Of a DNA stretch of 64,000 nt, positions 13,367 through 19,065 are shown piece after piece (the first letter of the stretch is position 1; each line of letters starts with the position of its first letter). The stretch lies in the IMG/VR virus record IMGVR_UViG_3300019487_000028, positions 1 to 64,000 of that record; one strand, given 5' to 3'. The notes under the pieces were generated by a model. The model worked only from the letters and a program-made list of their open reading frames with translations. It searched no databases and was not told where the DNA came from. This DNA is from a virus. A program made the translations under genes and the position numbers.

Positions 13367-13440
13367 TGGGGGATCATTCAATGGTAGGATGCGCCGCTGT
13401 TACCGGCGTCATGGCGGTTCGAGTCCGCCGCCCCCAGCCA
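13367..13440 (+). tRNA. tRNA-Asn (GTT)
   Basis: Acceptor TGGGGGA/GCCCCCA (A7-G66 mismatch), anticodon stem CGCCG/CGGCG with loop CTGTTAC, T-arm GGCGG/CCGCC, encoded CCA. Confidence 0.92.
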
Positions 13441-13467
13441 ACTGCCAGAGGTTTTCAATCGTACCGT

Positions 13468-13566
13468 GGCGGGGCGGGGCGCGGCTCGGCGTAGCTCGGC
13501 AAGGCGCGGCACGGCAAGGGACGTACCTTCGGGGAGTCGGCCGCACTCCGATGATAGACCGGGGGG
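13468..13566 (+). repeat. GGCNN array plus hairpin element, copy 4
   Basis: Ten units in register from 13468 to 13513 (one AGC at 13493), GGG at 13518, then core and hairpin. Inner stem TCGG/CCGA with a larger loop; outer stem CCTTCGG/CCGGGGG. Begins 28 bases after tRNA-Asn. Confidence 0.85.
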
Positions 13567-13578
13567 TCGGAAATTCGG

Positions 13579-13654
13579 GGGACCGTAGCAAAAGATGGGT
13601 TGCGCCCGCCTTTTAAGCGGAACAACGTCGGTTCGATTCCGACCGGTCCCACCA
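13579..13654 (+). tRNA. tRNA-Lys (TTT)
   Basis: Acceptor GGGACCG/CGGTCCC, anticodon arm CCGC/GCGG with loop CTTTTAA (outermost pair C-A), T-arm GTCGG/CCGAC, encoded CCA. Confidence 0.9.
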
Positions 13655-13662
13655 TACGGATT

Positions 13663-13736
13663 CCACGGATCGTCCAAAGGTAGGACGCGCGGCCGATAAC
13701 CGCGCAATGTGAGTTCGATTCTCGCTCCGTGGACCA
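13663..13736 (+). tRNA. tRNA-Ile (GAT), C33
   Basis: Acceptor CCACGGA/TCCGTGG, anticodon stem CGCGG/CCGCG with loop CCGATAA, so position 33 is C. T-arm GTGAG/CTCGC, encoded CCA. Confidence 0.87.
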
Positions 13737-13739
13737 ACC

Positions 13740-13812
13740 GCCGGTCAGGCCGAGGTGGCCAAACTGCCCCGTAAGCAGCAGGGCGTGGGTTCGACTCCCC
13801 GGGCCGGCTCCA
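13740..13812 (+). tRNA. tRNA-Thr (CGT), C33
   Basis: Acceptor GCCGGTC/GGCCGGC, anticodon stem ACTGC/GCAGC with loop CCCGTAA (C33). The T-stem has only three firm pairs around TTCGACT; discriminator T and encoded CCA. Confidence 0.8.
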
Positions 13813-13827
13813 CAAAATAGGAGCTAA

Positions 13828-14178
13828 GTGGCGATCAGTATCAAAGTCTTTGGTGGCACCGCGTCTTCCGACGAGAAGTCGCTCTGCCTCTCGTGCAAGA
13901 GGGCGACGATTATCCGGGGCCAAGCTCTCGACGAAGAGATCATCGAGTGCGGCGCTCTGTCCGGCGGTGGGGACCGGCTGTCCGGCGGTGGGGACCGGAT
14001 CAGGTTCAAGGTCACCAGCTGCAACGCTTACAGAGACAGCGCGCAGCCCTCCCTCCAGGACATGCAGGAGTTGGCGTGGGTCCTGAAGACCGACAACAGG
14101 ACCAGGACGATCGGGTTCGTCCCGGCAAAGAAGCTGAGCTCCGCCGAGCGGTATTCCTTGACGGAATATCAGGACTGA
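13828..14178 (+). CDS. Cysteine-containing protein with internal tandem duplication
   Basis: 116 aa, GTG start behind TAGGAGCTAA. CLSC near residue 20 plus later Cys at about 41 and 65 suggest zinc. A 21-base unit is repeated exactly in tandem at about 13957-13998, giving LSGGGDR twice. No family recognised. Confidence 0.55.
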   Translation: MAISIKVFGGTASSDEKSLCLSCKRATIIRGQALDEEIIECGALSGGGDRLSGGGDRIRFKVTSCNAYRDSAQPSLQDMQELAWVLKTDNRTRTIGFVPAKKLSSAERYSLTEYQD

Positions 14179-14197
14179 AACGCGAGAGGGGGGAGGA

Positions 14198-14392
14198 ATG
14201 AGTAACTGCGAGAGGGCCAACGGGGACACGAGCTTCATCGGCCGCTTTGGGGGGACGAGCTGTACCTGCCCGGTAGGCTCTCAGGCGCCGGTGTGCCAGT
14301 GGTGTGCGGAGGTCATCACCGCTCTTGACGAGATCAGACGGCAGGCGTGGAACGAAGGCTGGGACGCGAGAAGGAGGGCCACGAAGTGGTGA
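14198..14392 (+). CDS. Small Cys-rich protein, 64 aa
   Basis: ATG behind GGGAGGA. Five cysteines (TSCTCPVGS, VCQWCAEV) and an amphipathic C-terminal helix (ITALDEIRRQAW). The end overlaps the next GTG start (TGGTGA). Confidence 0.5.
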   Translation: MSNCERANGDTSFIGRFGGTSCTCPVGSQAPVCQWCAEVITALDEIRRQAWNEGWDARRRATKW

Positions 14393-14829
14393 ACGCCCAA
14401 GTGACCAAGCAGCAGCTCGACGCCTACCGGAAGATGGACGTGTGGGCGATGCTGCTGAGTAGCAGCCCACTCATTTACTTGTGTACCCGAGCCCAGGTAC
14501 TGTGGTTCGATCGCAAAATTTCGGGTGATGAGTTCAAGTACGTGCTCGGGGTCGTGGAGAAGGCCCGGCCCACCGAGGCCGAGCAACCCAGAATGGTGCG
14601 CTTCTTCACATCTCCCAGTGTGGGCGTCCCGCTCACCGCGCCGCAAACTGTGGGTCCTCGAACAGATCGCCAAGGCCGGACAGGAGGCGATCCAGAACTG
14701 AAGTCCGCAGTGCTCCTCAAGCTAACCCAGTGGAAGCGCTTCGCTGAAGACGAAGAGGGCCCGGTGCGACACCGGGGGGGGGCACCACTACGGGGGCGCA
14801 ACGGTATCGACCGGGGCGCTTCGGCGTGA
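14389..14829 (+). CDS. Hypothetical protein, frame uncertain after residue 75
   Basis: GTG start coupled to the previous gene. The first 75 aa (KQQLDAYRKMDVWAML, then ISGDEFKYVLGVVEKARP) look coding. After about 14618 another frame gives a protein-like ending KLWVLEQIAKAGQEAIQN and stops at 14701, while the original frame resumes a plausible KSAVLLKLTQWKRFAEDEE and runs on into the tmRNA. An indel, a programmed shift or two small overlapping genes are possible. Confidence 0.4.
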   Translation: MNAQVTKQQLDAYRKMDVWAMLLSSSPLIYLCTRAQVLWFDRKISGDEFKYVLGVVEKARPTEAEQPRMVRFFTSPSVGVPLTAPQTVGPRTDRQGRTGGDPELKSAVLLKLTQWKRFAEDEEGPVRHRGGAPLRGRNGIDRGASA

Positions 14830-15095
14830 CGTGCAGGCGGAGGGGCTCCGAGTCTCCCTCCTAAATCTCGACCGGAAACCTCAAGCGCAGACTACGCTCT
14901 GCCGCAGGCCGCCTAGGCGGCCTCGTCGCCCAGGTTCCTCCCTCGCTAGTGCCTGGAGCGGCGTCACGACGGCGAGGACCAGTACCCCAACGCCGTGAAG
15001 GGGTGACGCTCACGGCCAACTGACGCACACAAGCCTGTGCAACTCGTCGCGTCGTTCGTGTCGGGACGCGGGTTCGACTCCCGCCGCCTCCACCA
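14792..15095 (+). ncRNA. ssrA: tmRNA (transfer-messenger RNA)
   Basis: The 5' end GGGGGCGCAACGGTATCGACC is replaced here in description by its halves: acceptor GGGGGCG pairs CGCCTCC at the 3' end, followed by A and an encoded CCA. The 3' tRNA-like part has a T-arm GCGGG/CCCGC with TTCGACT. The internal frame starts at GCA (14887) and ends at TAG (14914-14916), giving the tag ADYALPQAA. The stop codon lies in a perfect GGCCGCC/GGCGGCC hairpin, as usual for tmRNA helix 5. Its role is to rescue stalled ribosomes and tag products; in this island it complements the tRNA set. It is about 300 nt, shorter than most bacterial copies. Confidence 0.88.
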
Positions 15096-15115
15096 CTTCT
15101 CAAGGGGGACAAGAC

Positions 15116-15187
15116 GCCACCCGGTCACGGGACCGGCGGAGGTTTGTATCTTCAGCCAGCGGGGTTCGACTCCCCGGGGTGGCTCCA
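15116..15187 (+). tRNA. tRNA-Thr (TGT)
   Basis: Acceptor GCCACCC/GGGTGGC, short D-arm GGTC/GACC, anticodon arm GAGG/CTTC with loop TTTGTAT, T-arm CGGGG/CCCCG, discriminator T and encoded CCA. Compact (72 nt). Confidence 0.78.
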
Positions 15188-15192
15188 GAAAC

Positions 15193-15266
15193 GGGGTCGT
15201 ATGCTAACGGTAGGCGGGCTGCCTTTCACGCAGTTGATGCGGGTTCGACTCCCGCCGACCCCACCA
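15193..15266 (+). tRNA. tRNA-Glu (TTC)
   Basis: Acceptor GGGGTCG/CGACCCC, anticodon stem GCTGC/GCAGT with loop CTTTCAC, T-arm GCGGG/CCCGC, encoded CCA. Confidence 0.92.
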
Positions 15267-15277
15267 AACAGGAGAGC

Positions 15278-15451
15278 ATGCAGATGGCGTGGGCACACAA
15301 GAGGAAGGGAAAGAAGCGCAAGCGCGAACTCCGCATCGTCCGCGAGCTTCACCGCCGCAGCGGTCCTAAAGCGGGCCACGGGTGGGCCGCCCGCAGGGCT
15401 GCCCGAAGAGCCAACGTTTCTGCTTCGAAGCGGAAGCGCCGGAAGGTCTAG
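15278..15451 (+). CDS. Very basic small protein, 57 aa
   Basis: ATG behind AGGAGAGC, 11 bases after tRNA-Glu. About 40 percent Lys/Arg (HKRKGKKRKREL, RRAARRANVSASKRKRRKV). A nucleic-acid or ribosome-binding role is likely from charge alone. Confidence 0.5.
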   Translation: MQMAWAHKRKGKKRKRELRIVRELHRRSGPKAGHGWAARRAARRANVSASKRKRRKV

Positions 15452-15463
15452 GGACTCTCTCTG

Positions 15464-15646
15464 ATGGGGAAACACGTCACTCGGGCAGACGTTGTGCTGG
15501 ACCTCTACCACAGGGGCTACTCCGTCACTGAGATCGCGAAGGAGTTGTGCTGGAAAGGCCCCCGGTCGGAAATCAGAGCCATAATCGAAGAGTCAGGATC
15601 GGATCCGGACGATTCCCCGAGTACCGGCCAGGTCTCCGAAACCTGA
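15464..15646 (+). CDS. Small helix-turn-helix protein overlapping tRNA-Arg
   Basis: 60 aa. ADVVLDLYHRGYSVTEIAKELCWKG has the helix-turn-helix pattern of terminase-small or transposase-like DNA-binding proteins. Its last ten codons lie inside the tRNA-Arg(CCG) gene on the same strand. Confidence 0.5.
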   Translation: MGKHVTRADVVLDLYHRGYSVTEIAKELCWKGPRSEIRAIIEESGSDPDDSPSTGQVSET

Positions 15647-15690
15647 CGCCGTAACTGGAGATGCGGGTTCGAGTCCCGCCTCGGGGTCCA
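15615..15690 (+). tRNA. tRNA-Arg (CCG)
   Basis: Acceptor CCCCGAG/CTCGGGG, anticodon stem CAGGT/ACCTG with loop CTCCGAA, T-arm GCGGG/CCCGC, discriminator T and encoded CCA. Overlaps the upstream HTH gene by 32 bases. Confidence 0.92.
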
Positions 15691-15693
15691 CAA

Positions 15694-15767
15694 AGCCGCG
15701 TGGTCCAACGGAAAGGCGTAGGGCTACGAACCCTGAGATGGCAGTTCGACTCTGCCCGCGGCTTCCA
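15694..15767 (+). tRNA. tRNA-Arg (ACG)
   Basis: Acceptor AGCCGCG/CGCGGCT, anticodon stem TAGGG/CCCTG with loop CTACGAA, T-arm GGCAG/CTGCC, encoded CCA. A34 would need host TadA deamination to read CGC and CGA. Confidence 0.92.
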
Positions 15768-15769
15768 GA

Positions 15770-15844
15770 GCTCCACATTCGCGGCGGACGCGAACCGGTT
15801 TCCTAAACCGGCAAAGCGGGGTTCGACTCCCCGGTGGGGCTCCA
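15770..15844 (+). tRNA. tRNA-Arg (CCT)
   Basis: Acceptor GCTCCAC/GTGGGGC, anticodon stem CCGGT/ACCGG with loop TTCCTAA, T-arm CGGGG/CCCCG, encoded CCA. Reads AGG, a codon used very often in the phage genes here. Confidence 0.92.
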
Positions 15845-15858
15845 TCTTCATCCAACGT

Positions 15859-15967
15859 GGCCCGGCGAGGCGGGGCGCGGCGCGGCCCGGCTGGGCTAGG
15901 CGAGGCGCGGCAAGGCAAGGGACGTACCCTCGGGGAGTCGGCCGCACGCCGATGATAGACCGGGGGG
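15859..15967 (+). repeat. GGCNN array plus hairpin element, copy 5
   Basis: Twelve perfect GGC units in register (15859-15914), GGG at 15919, core and hairpin. Inner stem TCGGC/GCCGA with loop CGCAC; outer stem CCCTCGG/CCGGGGG. Begins 15 bases after tRNA-Arg(CCT). Confidence 0.87.
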
Positions 15968-15977
15968 TCGTGACGGA

Positions 15978-16051
15978 GGCCCGCTGGTGGTGGACACCGC
16001 CGGCACTTCTAATGCCGGACCATCTCGGTTCGACTCCGGGGCGGGCTTCCA
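15978..16051 (+). tRNA. tRNA-Arg (TCT)
   Basis: Acceptor GGCCCGC/GCGGGCT, anticodon stem CGGCA/TGCCG with loop CTTCTAA, T-arm CTCGG/CCGGG, encoded CCA. Confidence 0.92.
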
Positions 16052-16058
16052 GTTTCAT

Positions 16059-16147
16059 CCACGGTGGGAGGACGGTTCTCAGGGCGGCCTATAACCGCTC
16101 CCCCAGATCGGGGCCAGAACGGGGTTCGACTCCCCGACCGTGGTCCA
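16059..16147 (+). tRNA. Class II tRNA with TAT anticodon, C33 (nominal Ile)
   Basis: Acceptor CCACGGT/ACCGTGG, anticodon stem GGCGG/CCGCT with loop CCTATAA (C33, anticodon TAT), T-arm CGGGG/CCCCG, encoded CCA. Between anticodon and T stems is a true variable arm with CCCC/GGGG stem. Ile tRNAs are class I, so the amino acid charged (Ile, or Ser/Leu/Tyr-type recognition) is open. Confidence 0.75.
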
Positions 16148-16261
16148 TTGTTTGGGAGGGAGACAAAACGTGGTCGAGTTTGGTTCTGAAGGCTACACCG
16201 CAAGGCTGTCTGGATGGCGCTGAAGGATGGGCCTCCTGCTAGCAGCGGTGGGGAGGTCGGA

Positions 16262-16675
16262 GTGAAGGTGGCAGTAGTAGGTTCGAGGAACTTCAAGTAT
16301 CTGGACCTCGTGAAGGACTACATCGACTCCCTACCGGACAAGACGGTGGTGGTCACGGGAGGGGCTCGCGGAGTCGATGCTGCGGCCGAGGATGCAGCCA
16401 GGAAGCGGGGCCTGGAGGTGGTCGTGGTGACTCCCGACTACTCTTCGTATGGCCACATCGCCACGAAGGTCAGGAACTCGGTCATAGCCAGGATGGCCGA
16501 CAAGGTGACGGCCTTCTGGGACGGGCTCTCGGGAGGTACGGCCAACACGCTAGCGTGGGCCGCAGTTTGGGGACGGCCAGTTGAGGTCTTCATGAAACGC
16601 AGATGGCGCAACACGCTCCACTCAACATGGGGACCGACGGATGCCCGAGGAGTGGGCAGTACGAAGGGGGGTTGA
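16262..16675 (+). CDS. SLOG-fold (DprA/YspA-like, DUF2493-type) protein
   Basis: 137 aa, GTG start behind GGGAGGTC. VAVVGSRNF at the start, VVVTGGARGVDAAAEDAARKRG in the middle and VTAFWDGLSGGTANTLAWA near the end are the nucleotide-binding loops of SLOG/Rossmann-like proteins, which bind nucleotides or NAD derivatives and feature in DNA uptake, signalling and phage defence. The last 20 residues come from a duplicated DNA segment read out of its usual frame (see 16678-16959). Confidence 0.75.
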   Translation: MKVAVVGSRNFKYLDLVKDYIDSLPDKTVVVTGGARGVDAAAEDAARKRGLEVVVVTPDYSSYGHIATKVRNSVIARMADKVTAFWDGLSGGTANTLAWAAVWGRPVEVFMKRRWRNTLHSTWGPTDARGVGSTKGG

Positions 16676-16677
16676 TA

Positions 16678-16959
16678 ATGAGCAAGGCGAGACAGAAACT
16701 CGTTCGTAAAGCCCTGAGGGCAAAAGAGAGCGAGTGTCGCTCCTGGAGGTACTACGTCGTTGTCGAGGAAGGCGGGCATCCCCTCAACATGGGGATCGAC
16801 GGATGCCTGTGGAGAGGAATGGGCAGTGAAGCCTGCTCAAATATGTTTTTCAGTAGCAGGCGCGCCGCCAGTTCGGCCATCACGAGGACGGTGAGGCGGG
16901 GCCTCGCCTGGACTCGGGACAACAAGCTCAGGGTCGTGGAGAAGCTGGAGCGGTTCTGA
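16678..16959 (+). CDS. Hypothetical basic protein containing a duplicated segment
   Basis: 93 aa from ATG 16678 behind GAAGGGGGG; an in-frame ATG at 16603 would extend it into the SLOG gene. PLNMGIDGCLWRGMGS (about 16781-16828) repeats DNA also found at about 16618-16660, in the same frame as the 16603 extension. Otherwise basic, with RRAASSAITRTVRR. Unknown function. Confidence 0.5.
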   Translation: MSKARQKLVRKALRAKESECRSWRYYVVVEEGGHPLNMGIDGCLWRGMGSEACSNMFFSSRRAASSAITRTVRRGLAWTRDNKLRVVEKLERF

Positions 16960-16966
16960 CCACACT

Positions 16967-17036
16967 GGAGGGTGCGCAGTTGGACAGCGGGTCGCCTGCT
17001 AAGCGGTCTAACGGGGTTCGATTCCCCGACCCTCCG
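16967..17036 (+). tRNA. tRNA-Ser-like (GCT), short arm, no encoded CCA
   Basis: Acceptor GGAGGGT/ACCCTCC with discriminator G, anticodon stem GTCGC/GCGGT with loop CTGCTAA, variable region only CTAA, T-arm CGGGG/CCCCG. The 3' end is followed by AAC, not CCA, unlike the other genes in the island. Short-armed Ser tRNA is unusual in bacteria; it may be decayed. Confidence 0.65.
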
Positions 17037-17063
17037 AACCTGAGAAGCTGGAGACAAAAGTAC

Positions 17064-17137
17064 GGAGAGTTTGCTTTGGGACAAGGCTGGGATTCGAATC
17101 CCTGGCTAGGCCGGTTCGAATCCGGCACTCTCCGCCA
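17064..17137 (+). tRNA. tRNA, Ser (CGA) or Arg (TCG)
   Basis: Acceptor GGAGAGT/ACTCTCC with discriminator G (Ser-like), T-arm GCCGG/CCGGC, encoded CCA. The anticodon arm is the palindrome GGGATTCGAATCCC, so the loop can be set as TTCGAAT (anticodon CGA) or ATTCGAA (TCG). The short variable region favours Arg, the acceptor favours Ser. Confidence 0.7.
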
Positions 17138-17162
17138 AACTAACGAGGGAGAGAATATAGCC

Positions 17163-17762
17163 ATGACGGAAGAGACTGGGTCCGCACTTAGCTTCAACGA
17201 GTTCTCGGGCTTTGAGGAGTTCCCGAAGATCGCGAGGCTGTCGAGGGAGATCGTCGTAACCGAGAAGATCGACGGGACGAACGCCCAGGTCGCAGTAGAT
17301 CATGACGGGACCGTCCGGGCCGGGAGCAGGAACCGCTGGATCTCCCCCGAGAACGACAACTTCGGCTTCGCCCGGTGGGTCAAGGAAAACGAAGCCTTGC
17401 TGCGCGAGACCCTCGGGGTGGGACGACACTACGGGGAGTGGTTCGGGGCTGGGATCCAGAGAGGCTACGGACTCAAAGAGAAGCGCTTCGCACTATTCAA
17501 CGTGAGCCGCTGGGCCGACGTCAAGCCCCCGCTCTACAGCGTGCCGATCCTCTACAGGGGTCCCTTCAGCACGGACGCGATTGACGACGAACTGGCCTGC
17601 CTGGCTGAGCTCGGGTCTGAGGCGGCATCCGGGTTCAAGCCGGCCGAGGGGGTCGTGATCTACCACGTGGCCGGGAACGTCTACTTCAAGAAGACCCTCG
17701 TCGGGGACGATTCGCCCAAGTCGGCCCCAGACAGAGTCCTCCTGGGGGTGACCAAGGCATGA
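17163..17762 (+). CDS. RNA ligase, Rnl2-like (AMP-dependent)
   Basis: 199 aa; ATG 17163 lies behind GGGAGAGAATATAGCC and just after a tRNA. All nucleotidyltransferase motifs are present in order: I EKIDG (adenylated Lys35), SRNRW, III GEWFG (91-95), IIIa FALFNV, IV AEGVVIY (E162) and V YFKKT (K176/K177). It joins RNA ends through an AMP intermediate. Compact size lacks the extra C-terminal domain of T4 Rnl2. Position inside a tRNA island suggests repair of cleaved tRNAs, as phages do against host anticodon nucleases; no kinase partner is obvious, though a metallophosphoesterase is at 6184. Confidence 0.85.
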   Translation: MTEETGSALSFNEFSGFEEFPKIARLSREIVVTEKIDGTNAQVAVDHDGTVRAGSRNRWISPENDNFGFARWVKENEALLRETLGVGRHYGEWFGAGIQRGYGLKEKRFALFNVSRWADVKPPLYSVPILYRGPFSTDAIDDELACLAELGSEAASGFKPAEGVVIYHVAGNVYFKKTLVGDDSPKSAPDRVLLGVTKA

Positions 17763-18019
17763 AGGTCCGGGTCAAGTGCTCTTGCGGCTGGTCCGGAGTC
17801 CGCAAGGACAGCCCGTCAGAGTGCTGCTGTTACGACGAGTGGGCCGTAGTCTGCACCGGGATGAGTCCTGGCCCCGGCTGCCCGCGCCCGTGGCTGTGCG
17901 CACCGTGCCCGAAGTGCGGCCTGAAGCCTTGGCGACAGAGGACAAGAGCCGAGAAGGCGGAAGATGCCAGAGTGGACGCCTTGCTCGCCCGCGAGCTGGC
18001 CACACAAGCCGGAAACTGA
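17759..18019 (+). CDS. Cysteine-rich zinc protein
   Basis: 86 aa, coupled to the ligase by ATGA. Cysteines cluster as CSCGW, CCCY, then CAPCPKCG, enough for two zinc sites. Charged helical C-terminus. May work with the ligase; function unknown. Confidence 0.55.
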   Translation: MKVRVKCSCGWSGVRKDSPSECCCYDEWAVVCTGMSPGPGCPRPWLCAPCPKCGLKPWRQRTRAEKAEDARVDALLARELATQAGN

Positions 18020-18068
18020 CGGACGGGACCGAGAGCCTCTGGGCAGGGTTCGATGATAGAGTGGTGAC

Positions 18069-18581
18069 ATGGCAGAACGTCGGTGGAAAACTCTGGGCGG
18101 GGAGCCGGTCCAAGACATAGCACGGTGGGTCCGCGAGGCGTCCAGCGGTGGTCAGGTGGTCCACGTGGGTACCGACTCGCTACAGACCGGACGCTGGACC
18201 CAGTTCGTGACAGTCATAGTGATACATACTCCGGGCAAGGGGGGGCGCGTTTCTTACTCCAGGGAGGCCGTCACCAGGATCGTCTCGCTCCGAGAGAGGC
18301 TGCTGAAGGAAGTCTGGCGCTCGGTCGAGATAGCGCTGACCCTGGAGGCCGGGCCGAACCCGATGTCGATCCACATCGACGCGTCTCCTGAGGAAAAGAA
18401 TCTTTCAAGCAAGTACCTCCAAGAGCTTGCGGGGATGGTCATGGGCAACGGTTTCAAGGCCGTAGTGAAACCAGACGCGTGGGCGGCCAGTCACTCCGCA
18501 GACTGGGTCGTCCGACACAAGGGGAAGATTCCGCGGGACGGTCCGCAAGCCGCTTTGAAGGCGGCGATGGGGGCGCGGTGA
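18069..18581 (+). CDS. YkuK-type RNase H-like protein (DUF458)
   Basis: 170 aa. VHVGTDSLQ near residue 32 supplies the first Asp, IHIDASPEE near 101 the second, and DAWAASHSADWVVR near 137 the third acidic site plus a His, as in the RNase H-fold YkuK family. Putative nuclease or RNA-processing factor in the tRNA island. Its last 20 codons lie inside tRNA-Ser(TGA). Confidence 0.75.
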   Translation: MAERRWKTLGGEPVQDIARWVREASSGGQVVHVGTDSLQTGRWTQFVTVIVIHTPGKGGRVSYSREAVTRIVSLRERLLKEVWRSVEIALTLEAGPNPMSIHIDASPEEKNLSSKYLQELAGMVMGNGFKAVVKPDAWAASHSADWVVRHKGKIPRDGPQAALKAAMGAR

Positions 18582-18614
18582 GCGCCAGGGGTTCGACTCC
18601 TCAATCTTCCTCCA
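18523..18614 (+). tRNA. tRNA-Ser (TGA), overlapping CDS
   Basis: Acceptor GGAAGAT/ATCTTCC, anticodon stem GCCGC/GCGGC with loop TTTGAAG, class II variable arm, T-arm with TTCGACT, discriminator T and encoded CCA. The first 59 bases also encode the C-terminus of the YkuK-like protein. Confidence 0.88.
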
Positions 18615-18618
18615 CCTC

Positions 18619-18707
18619 GGAGGCGAGGCGAACGGAAAGCAGCGGCGTTGGAAGCGCCGTGAGGCCCGAAGAGGGCCGTGCGGGTTCGAGTCCCGCCGCC
18701 TCCGCCA
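18619..18707 (+). tRNA. tRNA-Ser (GGA)
   Basis: Acceptor GGAGGCG/CGCCTCC, anticodon stem CGGCG/CGCCG with loop TTGGAAG, long variable arm GGCCC/GGGCC, T-arm GCGGG/CCCGC, discriminator G and encoded CCA. Confidence 0.93.
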
Positions 18708-18721
18708 CTCCTACAGAGGCA

Positions 18722-18853
18722 CTTTGTGCTGACTGCGGAGGAGTGCCGGTCGTCCGACTGGTGACCATGTCGGCGCTCTGGAGGTCTCCGGCGAAGATTT
18801 TGCCGCTCTGCGAAGATTGTGCGTTCGGCACGGGGGAGTTGATCGTCGTCTAG
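18722..18853 (+). CDS. Possible small zinc-ribbon protein, start unclear
   Basis: A frame ending at 18853 encodes CADCGG and LCEDCAFG, two CxxC knuckles 28 residues apart. There is no ATG/GTG/TTG before the first pair; GTG 18743 would lose it. It may start at a rare codon or be a remnant. Confidence 0.35.
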   Translation, partial: LCADCGGVPVVRLVTMSALWRSPAKILPLCEDCAFGTGELIVV

Positions 18854-18868
18854 GATTTCGGAAAATGT

Positions 18869-18972
18869 GGCGCGGCGCGGCGCGGCGCGGCGAGGCGCGG
18901 CATGGCCCGGCAAGGCAAGGCAAGGGACGTACCGCTCGGGGAGTCGGCGCGAGCCGATGATAGACCGAGGGG
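18869..18972 (+). repeat. GGCNN array plus hairpin element, copy 6
   Basis: Eleven perfect GGC units in register (18869-18919), GGG at 18924, core with one inserted base (ACCGCTCGG), hairpin as in copy 1 with GCGA tetraloop. Starts 16 bases after the preceding stop codon. Confidence 0.87.
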
Positions 18973-18992
18973 TCGTGGTTGACGGCAGGTGG

Positions 18993-19065
18993 AGCCGGTG
19001 GCCGAATGGCGAGGCAAGCGACTGCAAATCGCTCTATGCGGGTTCGAGTCCCGCCTGGCTCTCCA
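18993..19065 (+). tRNA. tRNA-Cys (GCA)
   Basis: Acceptor GAGCCGG/CTGGCTC, anticodon stem AGCGA/TCGCT with loop CTGCAAA, T-arm GCGGG/CCCGC, discriminator T (usual Cys U73) and encoded CCA. Confidence 0.93.

Noticed and set aside
16081-16100. Reading the 16059 tRNA as Tyr(ATA)
   Set aside because: It would require a one-base shift of the loop that breaks the GCGG/CCGC anticodon stem.
7397-18972. CRISPR array reading of the dispersed repeats
   Set aside because: The copies are kilobases apart, separated by genes, internally periodic and hairpin-ended; there are no regularly spaced spacers and no cas genes.
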